The notes beneath the pieces were generated by a model. The model saw only the letters and a list, made by a program, of their open reading frames with translations, made no database searches and was not told where the DNA came from. Positions 54,691-64,000 of a DNA stretch of 64,000 nt are shown here, piece after piece (within the stretch, counting starts at the first letter, position 1; every line of letters starts with the position of its first letter). The translations under genes were made by a program, and so were the position numbers. Origin of the DNA: Fonsecaea monophora (taxonomy: Eukaryota > Ascomycota > Eurotiomycetes > Chaetothyriales > Herpotrichiellaceae); the NCBI RefSeq assembly GCF_001642475.1, contig NW_019174000.1, positions 112,232-176,231 of the forward strand, given 5' to 3'.

Positions 54691-55846
54691 ATGACGACAG
54701 CACCGAAATTCAATTCAAGGACCGGAGCCTTCGAGGTCGCCCGTGCCTTTCCCGATGCCGTCAAGGACAAGACCATCATCGTCACGGGCGTGTCGCTCAA
54801 CGGGTTGGGCATGAGCACCGCCGAAGCGCTGGCCTCGCAGACGCCGCGCCTCTTGATCCTGACGGGTCGATCGGCCAAGAAGGTCCAGGACGTGATCGAC
54901 GTCCTGGCGCCCAAGTATCCCGCGACCAAGTTCACCTTCCTGAACCTGGATCTGTCGTCGATCGCCCGCGTGCGCGACGCCGCCGCGGCGCTCCTGGCAA
55001 ACCCGGACGTCAAGCAGGTCGACCTGCTCATCTGCAACGCCGGGGTCATGACGGTGCCCACGCGCGAGCTCTCCGAGGACGGCAACGAGATTCAATTTGC
55101 CACCAACCACATCGGTCACTTCCTCTTCGCCAACCTCATCATGGACAAGTTGATCGCGTCCGCAAAGACGTCCCCCCGCGGGTCCACCCGCGTGGTCGTC
55201 GTGTCCTCGTCGGCCCACCATTTCTCGCCCGTGAGGTTCTCGGACCCCAATTTCACAAAAACCCAGACCGAGCTGCCCGAGGAGGACCGGGCCAACGCGC
55301 CCATGTTGGAGAGCTTGAAAATGAGCACGGAGGGAGTCTATAGGTATGGGTTTTTTTTCTTTTCCCTCTTTTTGCTTGTGTGAAGGTTGATCATCCGTCG
55401 GGACTATCTCTACAATACTGACCCGATACTTTTCTTGACTAAATAGCCCCTACATCGCGTACGGCCAGTCCAAGTCTGCAAACTGTCTGCACGCTCTAGG
55501 CCTGAACCGCCGACTCCTCCAGAAATTCGGCATCCGATCCTACGCCATCCACCCGGGCGTCATCTTCACCGACCTGTGGCGGCACACGGAGCAGGTGGTC
55601 CAGGACAACATGAAAGCCGGCGCCGACGCGGGTGCCTACGAGCTGAAGAACCTCGACCAAGGCGCCTCGACGACGCTCGAGGCGGCGCTCGATCCGGACC
55701 TCGCCGAGCCAGATGCCGGAGGACATAACTATTACCTGTCGGATTGTCAGCTGTTGGAGCCTGCGGCTTGGTGTCAGCGCGCCGAGGGGGCGGAGAAGTT
55801 GTGGAATCTCAGCGAGTCGATCGTGAAGCAGAAGTTCTCCTGGTAG
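54691..55846 (+). CDS. Short-chain dehydrogenase/reductase, retinol-dehydrogenase-like
   Basis: Two exons, 54691-55343 and 55447-55846, joined over a 103-nt intron rich in T near its 5' end; 350 residues. The cofactor loop is TGVSLNGLG, NAG is at the fourth strand, the active site is YGQSK, and the motif after it is HPGVIFTDLW. LQFATNHIGHFLF-like IQFATNHIGHFLFANL is typical of the retinol-dehydrogenase/WW-oxidoreductase type SDRs. Arg after the second strand (LTGRSAKK) suggests NADP. GC content is high and codon use is biased toward C/G-ending codons, more than in neighbours. It could reduce or oxidise an aldehyde or ketone; linked by position to the CAR. Confidence 0.9.
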
Positions 55847-56864
55847 ACAAGCAAACAAGCAAACCAAGTAGTCTGGGTCTTTTGATTCTAGCTAGAGACC
55901 GGGGCCACAAGTTCAAATGGTGTTCCCAGTGGGCTTCAATCAATCAAATGACCTTGCGAGAGAAGCCACTTGGGGACGACTATATGAGATGTAGAATCGA
56001 TTGGCACGGAAAGCTTACTTAGAAAAAAAAAATACATGGATTCCAAGAATACTGGCCCCTTGGGAAGCCAGTGTTGATTGGGAAACCCTCCTCTCAGGGT
56101 AGGCGCGTATCTCGCCACGGAAGATGGTTATTCCCCGATATCCCCACGACCCACGACAAGTACCATCAGTTTGATCATCTGACCTCTGATGAGACGAAGG
56201 AGGACACAATGCATAACAATTTTTGCATGGAGCACCCCCGAAGGAAGCTACATAAAGTACTCGGTGCATTAGTACATAGGTACGAGGTGGTAGTATCGAC
56301 TACTGGTCCAATGATCCACTGATCCCCCATTTTGCCCCACATTTTCCACGCTTTGGTCTGCAACTAACTTGATACGGATCGATCGACCGGATGAGGAAGG
56401 TAGGTTGTTCACTCCCTCACTTCTGTACCGTACAATTACAGGTACCAAGTGTGATGGCGTATGGAGCGAGTGAAGAGGCAATGGTATGTTTTCAAGAATA
56501 TAGAGTCTGCTTTGCCCGAGTAGCTTTGGTATAAATAGTACGAGGTATGAATCCCCCCTCCCCCCCCGGGTGCCAGAAGGAAAAGAGAGTCCGTCAAAGG
56601 AGAAGGGATTAAGTCGTTCGTTCGTTCGTTCAGCGAGGTAGTAGCCTCATACCCTCAGACAGGCTATCTTTAATCGGTATAGAAAACATCACACGGACGC
56701 TGGTATCATCTAGGCAGGGCCTTCTCAGCTGCCAACATACTGCAGGTCGATAACAGCAGTTGTCGCTTGAACCGTTGGGTAAAATATCCCAACCCCCCCT
56801 CTCTCCTCTCCTGTACGTATATGCCTGTACGTGTCTGCCTGGGAAACAAGAGCGCGTCTCTTGC
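55847..56864. other. Convergent 3' region with CGTT microsatellite
   Basis: About 1 kb between the stops of the second SDR gene and the anion transporter gene. It holds a CGTT tandem repeat near 56613-56631 and an A-run near 56021-56030. No gene is supported. Confidence 0.5.
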
Positions 56865-58864
56865 CTACAGCACATAGCGGAACCTGGGACCCTCATTCTC
56901 CTCTCCCGTTTCATTCCACTTTTGCGGCTCGTCGAGCGACGCGCCGCTGGACATCTCCACGACGGTCGGAGCCGCCACGACGCGCCCGTATCGGGCGTCC
57001 AGTCTCCGGTTCTCAAACAGCAGCAAGGTGCGCAGGGTGAGGGCGAGAAGGACGGTGAAGAACATAAAGGCGGCGCACACGGCCATGCCCTTGCGGTAGT
57101 AGGGCCCGTCTTCCTCGGGGAACAGGCGGGTCGAGATGAGTGAGGCGGTCTGCGCGATCAGGTTGAGGATCGTCAGGCCCATGCCGCGCTTGGTGTCGGA
57201 GCCTTGGTTATCTAGAGCACGAGTTGGTAAGTCTTCTCCGCTCGGAGCGTATATACATTCATCGAGAAAGGGGTTTGGGGATCAGGGAGGCATGATGATG
57301 ATTATGATGAACTTACTCAGAACCCACGGCAGGATATTCGCCATTGTGGGGAAGATGGCTCCCGCAGCCAAAAACACTCCAAAGTATCTCACGGCCGTCG
57401 GCTTCGTGGCGGCGAGGAGGATGTAGCCGACTGTTCCGATCGTCGCCAGGGTCATGATGGTCACGCCGCGCTGCCGGGTCCTGTCTGTGATGTAGGTCGA
57501 GGCGAGGGTGGTGAAGAAGGCGAGGAGATACGGCGGCGCGGTGAGGCCCTGTGCGTGGATGCCGCTGAAGCCGATCTCGACCAAGATGGTGGGCAAAAAC
57601 ACCGGCAGGGAGGTGAAGGACAGGTTGGTGGAGAAGTACATCAGCTAATAGAGTATCCAAATGGCAAAGTCAGTATGACGTTCTCAGACCAGCATTGTGC
57701 TGAAGGGGAACTTCTGCTGCCTGTAAACGAGTCATGGGAAGGGCAAGGCGAGACAAGGCACATACCGCCGTCAAGTAGTTCTTGTAATCAAAGAGTCCCT
57801 CTCCGATATCTTTCCACCTAAGATGGCCGATTCTCTGCTCTGACTCCATGCCAACCTGTCGCAGGCTCCTTGCCTTTGCCACAGCTCTCTCCTCTTCCGT
57901 GAGCACCTTGAGACTCTCGGGGGTGTCTGGGAGGAAGAACCAGGTGACCAAGCCGGCGGCGACACTGGGTAGACCCTCGGCCACGAACAGGACCTTCCAG
58001 CTCGCAAAAGCGGCATGGCCAGAAGTGATTCCGTATGCGAGAACACCTGCGAAACAGGTGGCTAGGGGACTACAGCAGAACTGGATACCGATGCGGAAGC
58101 CCAGCTCGCTGCGGTTGTAGAAGAATGAGAGGTAGTAGACGATTCCCAATGCAGAGCCAGCCTCTGCCATGCCCAGGAAGAAACGACAGGCCATCAAGCC
58201 TTGCCAGCTGGAGGCCGAAGCCTGGAGGGTTGCGACGAGTCCCCTAAATACGCTCGATATCAGACAAACAAAACCTGCACGAGAGTAGGGGGCATTATGG
58301 TTTGACATACCAGGTAGTAATGGCGGCTGTGGCACACCAGTGTGGGGGGAACCTCTTCCAACAGAGGATGAAGGGCTCGAACACGATGAAACTGATATAG
58401 AAGATCTGCAATAGCCATGCGTAGCGGTTCGAGTCCAGATCGAGATCCTCTTGCATGCCGGCGATTTTAGCATTTCTGAGAGAAGATGAGCTTTCAGTCT
58501 TGTTTCCCAATACAAGGAGATGGAAAGACATACCCGATGTTGGAGCGATCGAGAAAAGACAGCAGGTCTAGGGAGACTCGGTCAGCAAGTCGCAGCTCCC
58601 GTAAGCGTTTCAGCCATGCGTATCACGAGAGGACGTACACATCATGCAGATGATAGGGAGGACGTGTAGGTCGAACTTGCGTACAACTCTCTTCTCGAGC
58701 TGGCGAGCATATTCGGTCGACGTAGAACCACCCTCCTCTATGGTCCTGATCTCGAGATGCGGAGACTTGACATTTTCGACGCGCACTTCGCTCATATTGC
58801 CGTCCGCCTTGTGCACAGGACTGCTGATCGTGTCGCCAGCGGTCGGAGTCACCTGTGAAGCCAT
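56865..58864 (-). CDS. MFS transporter, Dal5/anion:cation symporter family
   Basis: Six exons: 58864..58639, 58567..58534, 58475..58311, 58243..57766, 57644..57317, 57211..56865; 525 residues in frame. Exon 2 is only 34 nt. The family mark LLSFLDRSNIGNAKIAGM is in TM1 and its loop; ACRFFLGMAEAGSALGIVYY and FLPDTPESLKVL follow; NNQGSDTKRGMGL is in the late loop typical of allantoate/nicotinate-type permeases. The N-terminus is hydrophilic and likely cytosolic. Such carriers move organic anions, vitamins or amides with protons. It is divergent from the acyl-CoA synthetase gene, so uptake of an acid substrate is plausible. Confidence 0.9.
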
Positions 58865-59355
58865 GTTAATTGGCCTTGGGGGACAAGTGCTGAGAGAAGC
58901 AAAATAGAAAAAAAAAAGGGACTCTGTAGGTGGGCAAAAGGAATCCGGGGAATATCTGGGGAAAAGTTGGGATCAGAACAGGGAAGCGAGGGATGATATG
59001 CCTCTTGCAGCAGGGATTCCAACCTCGATCCCGTGAGACCCTATTTGGTTCTTGTACAGGTGAACCAGCTCGTATTCGGTTGGTCTCTATGCATGTGGCC
59101 AGAACGACTATTCGGTTGATGGTGGCGATCTCGACCCGAGCTGGATTTCCCGAATGCGACTGAGATACAAAGATTCGGCAAATGTGGAGACGACGAGGAT
59201 TCGGCTCTCGAAAAACATACAGATTCAATCGACCCAAACCCTTCTCGACCAGGGGCTTTCTCGTCAATCGTATGAATTGCCAAGGGCCGTGTCTGATATC
59301 CCCTCGACCTTTCACTCTTCAGATCTGAGTTTCTCGCCCTGGACCACCCCAGAAG
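58865..59355. promoter_or_regulatory. Divergent promoter, anion transporter / acyl-CoA synthetase
   Basis: 491 nt shared by a transporter gene and an acyl-CoA synthetase gene. CCGAATGC lies at 59150-59157, also present in the P450/cyclase and second-SDR promoters. Confidence 0.4.
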
Positions 59356-61432
59356 ATGGACGCTGACTTGGACATCGACCGAACTGGTCTGGTCCCGAAT
59401 CACTGTGGCCCCAACGTTCTGCCCGCCTTCGCCCTCTTCTCGAGGCTACTCAGATTTGCCAGCCGGCATAATAGGATTGCTATCACAGATGGGACCACCG
59501 GATATCATGCCTCACATATTCAATTGCTGACTGATATCCTCCACCTCCGCAATGTGCTCGAAGAATCACTCCATCCACAGGCGTTTGCGAGGCTCCAGAT
59601 CCAACATGAAGGGCCAGGACAGGAGGTGTTTGTCAATATCATCGCGTCTGCAGGTTACGAGTTTGCGGTGGCCATGCTCGCGGTTCTGGCAGCTGGCGCC
59701 GTACCAGTCCCATTAGGTGAGCAAGCATCTTCTCCCTCGGTGTTACTTATTTCGTTCGACAGCAATCCAGTCATTGACCATGGACATCTTGCCCCCTTCT
59801 AGCCCCTGGTGTCCCCCTTCAAGAAGCTTGCTATTTTGCCAACAAGTCCCGGGCCGACGCTGTTCTGGCCTCGTCGACTTCGCTGCAGACCGGGAGAGCC
59901 TTGGAGGAAGCGATCAACCAAACCACCAATGCGAACTTCAAATGCATTGAGATCGAGCCACATATTTACCAGAAGCCACTTCAACCGACCGAAATTGTCA
60001 TTTCGTCGAACCTCGCTCTCGACCTCAATGGTGCCGGTCTCGTCATCTTCACCTCTGGGACAACAGGCCCCCCCAAAGGCGTGGTGATGCGTCGGTCAAA
60101 TTTCATCGACTCTGCAGATGAAATTGCCGATCACTACGGTTTGGGGCTTGACGACACTGTGCTTCACCTGATGCCCGTTCACCATGCAGCTGGAATAGGA
60201 TTGTCCTTCTCTCCATTCCTGTACGCCGGATCCCGTGTGGAATTCCGTTCGGGCAGTTTCAACCCGGCACAGTTGTGGCAACGATGGAGAGAGGGCGGGT
60301 TGACCTTCTTCACCGGTGTTCCCACCATGTACGCCCGTCTGATGCAGTATTTTGAAACGCACCTGAGTAAGCTTCCGAATGCGGAGCTCAATGAGTACCT
60401 GACCGGTTTACGGAGTATGAGAGGCCTCCTTTGTGGCACCTCAGCTTTGCCATTGCCGCTGCAGGAGAAGTGGGTTAAATTGACAGGCGGCATGAGGTTG
60501 TTGACGCGGTATGGAGCCACGGAGTTTGGGCCCGTCTTCAAGATGCCATGCACGGCGTCAGATGCTCCGATGGTACGACTTGATTACTATCGTCCCTTGA
60601 CCATAGTTAAGCGATCCAGCTGGCTGATTGATTTGATACTCTTAGGACTCGGTCGGAACACTCACACCCGGCGTCGAGGTAAAACTCTCGGAAGGCGATG
60701 AAGGAGAAATCCTCGCGAGAACTCCGTTCATGTTCTCGAGGTGAGTGTATGTTCTTCATACCCGGACAAGTAAACTGACAGAGCATCCAGATACCTGTTC
60801 GACCCAGTGGCAACGGCAAATGCCCACGACGCCGATGGGTATTTCAAAACAGGAGACATTGCCCGGAAGGTCGGGCCTTATTATTTCATTCTTGGGCGGC
60901 AGTCGATTGATAGTAAGTCCCTTATTCAATAGTTCCTTCTCAACGTCCTCTCGCTCGCAAGTTCCGGGCTTGACCTCTGACGCTGTTGCAGTCATCAAAT
61001 CTGGAGGCTACAAGATTTCGACCTTGGACGTGGAACGCGAACTGCTTTCTCTGAACTATATCGGCGAGGCTATGGTGGTAGGCGTCGACGATGACGAGTT
61101 TGGACAGCGAACTGCAGCTGTGGTCACTCTGAATCAGAACGTATGTCTCCTTACCATATATGATGATGGCAACGAGACTCCGCTGACACAGGATATATCA
61201 GTGGCCGGATCCTTCCAAACAACTCACCCTAGAGAAAGTCCGTCGCGACCTACGGGATCGACTGTCATCGTACAAACTTCCAACTCTGCTCCGAGTCGTT
61301 CACGATCTTCCCAAGACCGCAACCGGAAAAGTGTCCAAGAAGATACTGGGACCTCAGTTGTTTCCCAAGAACGGGCACAGAGACATACAAATCTGGAGCA
61401 GTGCGAAGCCTGCGCTCGCGTCGAAACTATAG
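59356..61432 (+). CDS. Acyl-CoA synthetase with peroxisomal targeting signal
   Basis: Six exons: 59356-59716, 59803-60572, 60646-60740, 60791-60912, 60992-61140, 61202-61432; 575 residues in frame. Adenylate-forming marks are IFTSGTTGPPKGVVM, LTRYGATEFGPV, DGYFKTGDIARK, IKSGGYKIS and PKTATGKVSKK (catalytic Lys). HLMPVHHAAGIGLSF and the short N-terminal lobe resemble malonyl-CoA synthetase/ACSF3-type enzymes, so short or dicarboxylic acids are candidates. The chain ends in SKL, a canonical PTS1, so the product should act in peroxisomes. It sits directly before an acyl-CoA oxidase gene on the same strand. The exon 6 acceptor was chosen because it restores the conserved frame. Confidence 0.9.
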
Positions 61433-62077
61433 GGTATTGTGCTGTTGCTAGATACAGAATAGAGTAGATTTAGAGACAAGGACTGTTACTTTGCCAGAGA
61501 TATCTACCAAAAGGCCTCTTGAGATGGTTTCAGTGCAGTTCGATACATGGAAATGTCATTGATAGTATGGCAAGATTAGACATTGTAACAAGACTTTTCC
61601 TCCCCACATCTCCAGAGTATAGCGTTTTGTGCTCTCTTACCTGTTCTGGGTCTCAAGCGAGGAGAAGAGGTCTGTTCTGGCTTCGGGTCTTGTGTTGATA
61701 GGTCGATTCGTCGTTTCGGCTCGGGAAATTCGATCCAACATCAACATTTGCCGAATATCACTTGCTTCCGCTCAGCGCCACATTCGGTTCGACACCAGAC
61801 GGTGCGAAAATGTCGAATCCAGCCAGTTCCTTTACGCGTGTCGATCCAGGATGTGGGCTATTGATGGTCGTATTCCCGAAGTGGTCTGCTCATTCACGCC
61901 ATCGACGAGCTCTGTATGAGTCAATGTGAGAAGGGCAACAGCGACAAATTTATGTGACTTGAAACAACACATTAACCATCGCCCCTCCATCCCTGAGGCA
62001 CTCTGCAGAACGACAAGAGCCAGAAAATTCGAGGAAACAGATCCACAAGGTCGACTCTGCATCAACTGGTTGCAGCC
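61433..62077. other. Intergenic region, promoter of acyl-CoA oxidase gene
   Basis: 645 nt between co-directional acyl-CoA synthetase and acyl-CoA oxidase genes. Frame 61629-61919 lacks a domain. No gene. Confidence 0.5.
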
Positions 62078-64000
62078 ATGACAACCTTTCCAGACAACCT
62101 CAGACCGGCAGACCCCCAAGGTCCGGATTGCCTGGCACGCGAGAGAGCAAGTTCTTCGCTGCCGGTCCAGGAGCTAGCACAGCACCTGTTCGGACGAGAT
62201 GGCTTTCTTGAACGCCAACAACGCATTTTGGAGGCGTTACAAAAGGAGCCTGTCTTTTCCAAAGAATCACAGCAACATCTATCGCGAAAGGAACGGTTTG
62301 AGCTCGGCCTGACACGGGCAAAGTGTCTGCGACGCATGGCGGACAAGCTGAAGTGGGATCAAGACGACTATCTAATGTAGGTACTTCGAGTTTGTCTATC
62401 ATCTCTCGTCCTTGGAACGTCGTGACGCTTACCGGTCAATTCGATCTCCAGGGCGTTGTACTTGGTGGACGACGTCAATCCATTCTACGCCCACACGAAA
62501 CTGTTCACCAATACGATTCGGGAGCAAGCAAGCGACGAGCAATTGGCCTACTGGATGCCCAAGATTGAAAGCTGGGAGGTGACTGGGGGTTATGCACAGG
62601 TAAATCAAGTCTCTTGACATTTTTTGCCTAGTGATAGTCCTTGACATGCTCACATTCCTTATCTTTAGACCGAGCTCGGCCACGGCAGCAATGTGAGAGG
62701 CCTTGAACTGGAGGCGAAATGGGATCCTGTGACGAAAGAGTTCATTCTGAACAGCCCGACTTTGACCTCCAGCAAATGGTGGAACGGGTCTATCGGTATC
62801 ACAGGAAACCATGCTATCGTGGTGGCTCAACTCCTGCTTCCCACAAAATCCTCGTCCAGCGACAAGACTACGGGCTACACCTCATACGGTCCCCACCCGT
62901 TCGTTGTTCAGGTTCGAGCGTTTGGGACACACAAGCCCATGGACGGAGTTGTTATTGGGGATATAGGTCCCAAGTACGGATACATCACCATGGATAATGC
63001 ATACATTCTGTTCGACCACTACAGAATACCTCACTCGGCCTTCCTGAGTCGTCACGCAAAGGTCGACCCGGACACGGGCGACTACAGCAAGCCCAAGGTC
63101 CGCGCGCTCATCTACGGCAGCATGACCTTCTCCCGGTCCGTCATCGTCATGCAGGCAAGGATGGTGCTCGCTCGCGCCGTGACCATCGCCGTTCGCTACT
63201 CGGCGGTCAGACATCAATTCTCAGACCGTGACGGAGACCCGAGTAGTCCAGAGGTCCCTGTTCTCGACTACCAGACCGTCCAGATCAGAGTGCTGCCCTT
63301 GCTCGCCACCATGTTCGCTCTCCACTACAGCGGCCAAGCCATGGGCGACCTATTCTACCGGACACGGACGAGTATTGGCTCGGGGGACTTTAGCGAGCTC
63401 GCAGACCTCCACAACATGTCGACGGGGCTCAAGAGCCTGTGCACCGGCCTTGCTGCAGACGGGATCGAAACCTGCCGGCGCGTTCTAGGCGGGCATGGCT
63501 TCGGTGGCGCGAGCGGGATGATCCAACTGAACAACGACTACCTCTCGAAACCGACGGTGGAAGGCGACAACTGGATGATCACGCAGCAAGTCGCCGCCTA
63601 CTTGATCAAGAAGATGACTGCCGTGGTCGAGAATCCCGATGCGGAGTCGGCAGACAATACCGAGAAGAATCTGCGGAACTTTGTCAAGACAACAACAACA
63701 ACTACTACTCCTCGTGGCTCAGGGGAGAGTGTCTGTCTCTTTGACGTGCTAGGGAGCGATCAAGCACTGGTCGATGCCTTTCAATGGAGGGCGGCAGCAC
63801 TGGTAAGATCTCTCTCCCTTCCTCTCACTCGACAGTGCATTTCTTTCTGGCAGACCAACCAAAGATAATCTATCTTCTCACCCTTTTCTAGACATACCGA
63901 GCCTACGAAGCCAGAGTCGCCCGAAAGGAAAAGTGGAACAGCCTTTTGATCCAGCTACACAAGCTGGGACTAGGTGAGTCAAAACCTCTCGACCTCACCC
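62078..64000 (+). CDS. Acyl-CoA oxidase, 5' part (cut by window end)
   Basis: Exons 62078-62376, 62452-62599, 62669-63802 and 63892-63973, then a GTGAGT donor; at least one more exon lies beyond 64000. The visible 554 residues hold the acyl-CoA oxidase N-terminal helical region, the middle domain with TELGHGSNVRGLE and KWWNGSIGITGNHAIVVAQL, VRAFGTHKPMDGVVIGDIGP, FDHYRIPHSAFLSR, and the flavin-binding helical part RYSAVRHQFSDRD and GGHGFGGASGM. It catalyses the first, O2-using step of peroxisomal beta-oxidation. A His-Gly-rich CRRVLGGHGFGG block and a Thr run precede the last exons. A C-terminal PTS1 would be expected past the edge. Confidence 0.92.

Noticed and set aside
26656..64000. Secondary-metabolite cluster of PKS/NRPS type
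   Set aside because: No ketosynthase, condensation domain or terpene synthase; the only carrier-domain protein is an A-T-R acid reductase.

Overview
The window comes from the nuclear genome of a filamentous ascomycete (Pezizomycotina). Short GT-AG introns, mostly 50-130 nt, interrupt most genes and often carry a CTAAC-like branch site. Genes are dense and lie on both strands. Typical Pezizomycotina families are present: Zn2Cys6 regulators, a DUF3425 protein, an NB-ARC/TPR STAND protein, and many oxidoreductases and MFS transporters. The richness in Baeyer-Villiger monooxygenases and CoA-linked catabolism would suit a black-yeast-like or soil ascomycete, but that placement is inference. I saw no rRNA, tRNA or CRISPR.

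Left part (1-22.4 kb) is mainly housekeeping. It holds the 5' end of the complex I 24 kDa subunit gene, divergent from OST1 (oligosaccharyltransferase); a family X DNA polymerase (POL4-like); a three-exon STAND (NB-ARC/TPR) gene with an unusual P-loop; an S/T/P-rich protein; an AZUL-HECT ubiquitin ligase; TIM17; a coiled-coil membrane protein; an ECM15-like YkoF-fold protein; and a zipper-DUF3425 protein.

Middle (22.4-38.4 kb). A regulator carrying both a C2H2 finger and a Zn2Cys6 cluster is divergent from the zipper-DUF3425 gene. Next come a Baeyer-Villiger-type flavin monooxygenase (BVMO1), a Zn2Cys6 regulator, two poorly known genes, a ubiquitin-like-domain protein, and a decayed transposase-like stretch.

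Right part (38.4-64 kb, and probably from 26.6 kb) is a metabolic neighbourhood. In order: sugar-porter-type MFS, BVMO2, cytochrome P450, cyclase/hydrolase-family protein, SDR, carboxylic acid reductase (A-T-R), a second SDR, a Dal5-type anion transporter, an acyl-CoA synthetase ending in the peroxisomal signal SKL, and an acyl-CoA oxidase cut by the window end. There is no PKS or NRPS backbone. The set fits a catabolic route: uptake, hydroxylation, alcohol-to-ketone oxidation, Baeyer-Villiger insertion to an ester or lactone, ring opening, acid activation, then peroxisomal beta-oxidation. The substrate cannot be read from sequence; an alicyclic or terpenoid ring compound is a reasonable guess. 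Exon coordinates were derived by hand from splice signals and checked for frame.
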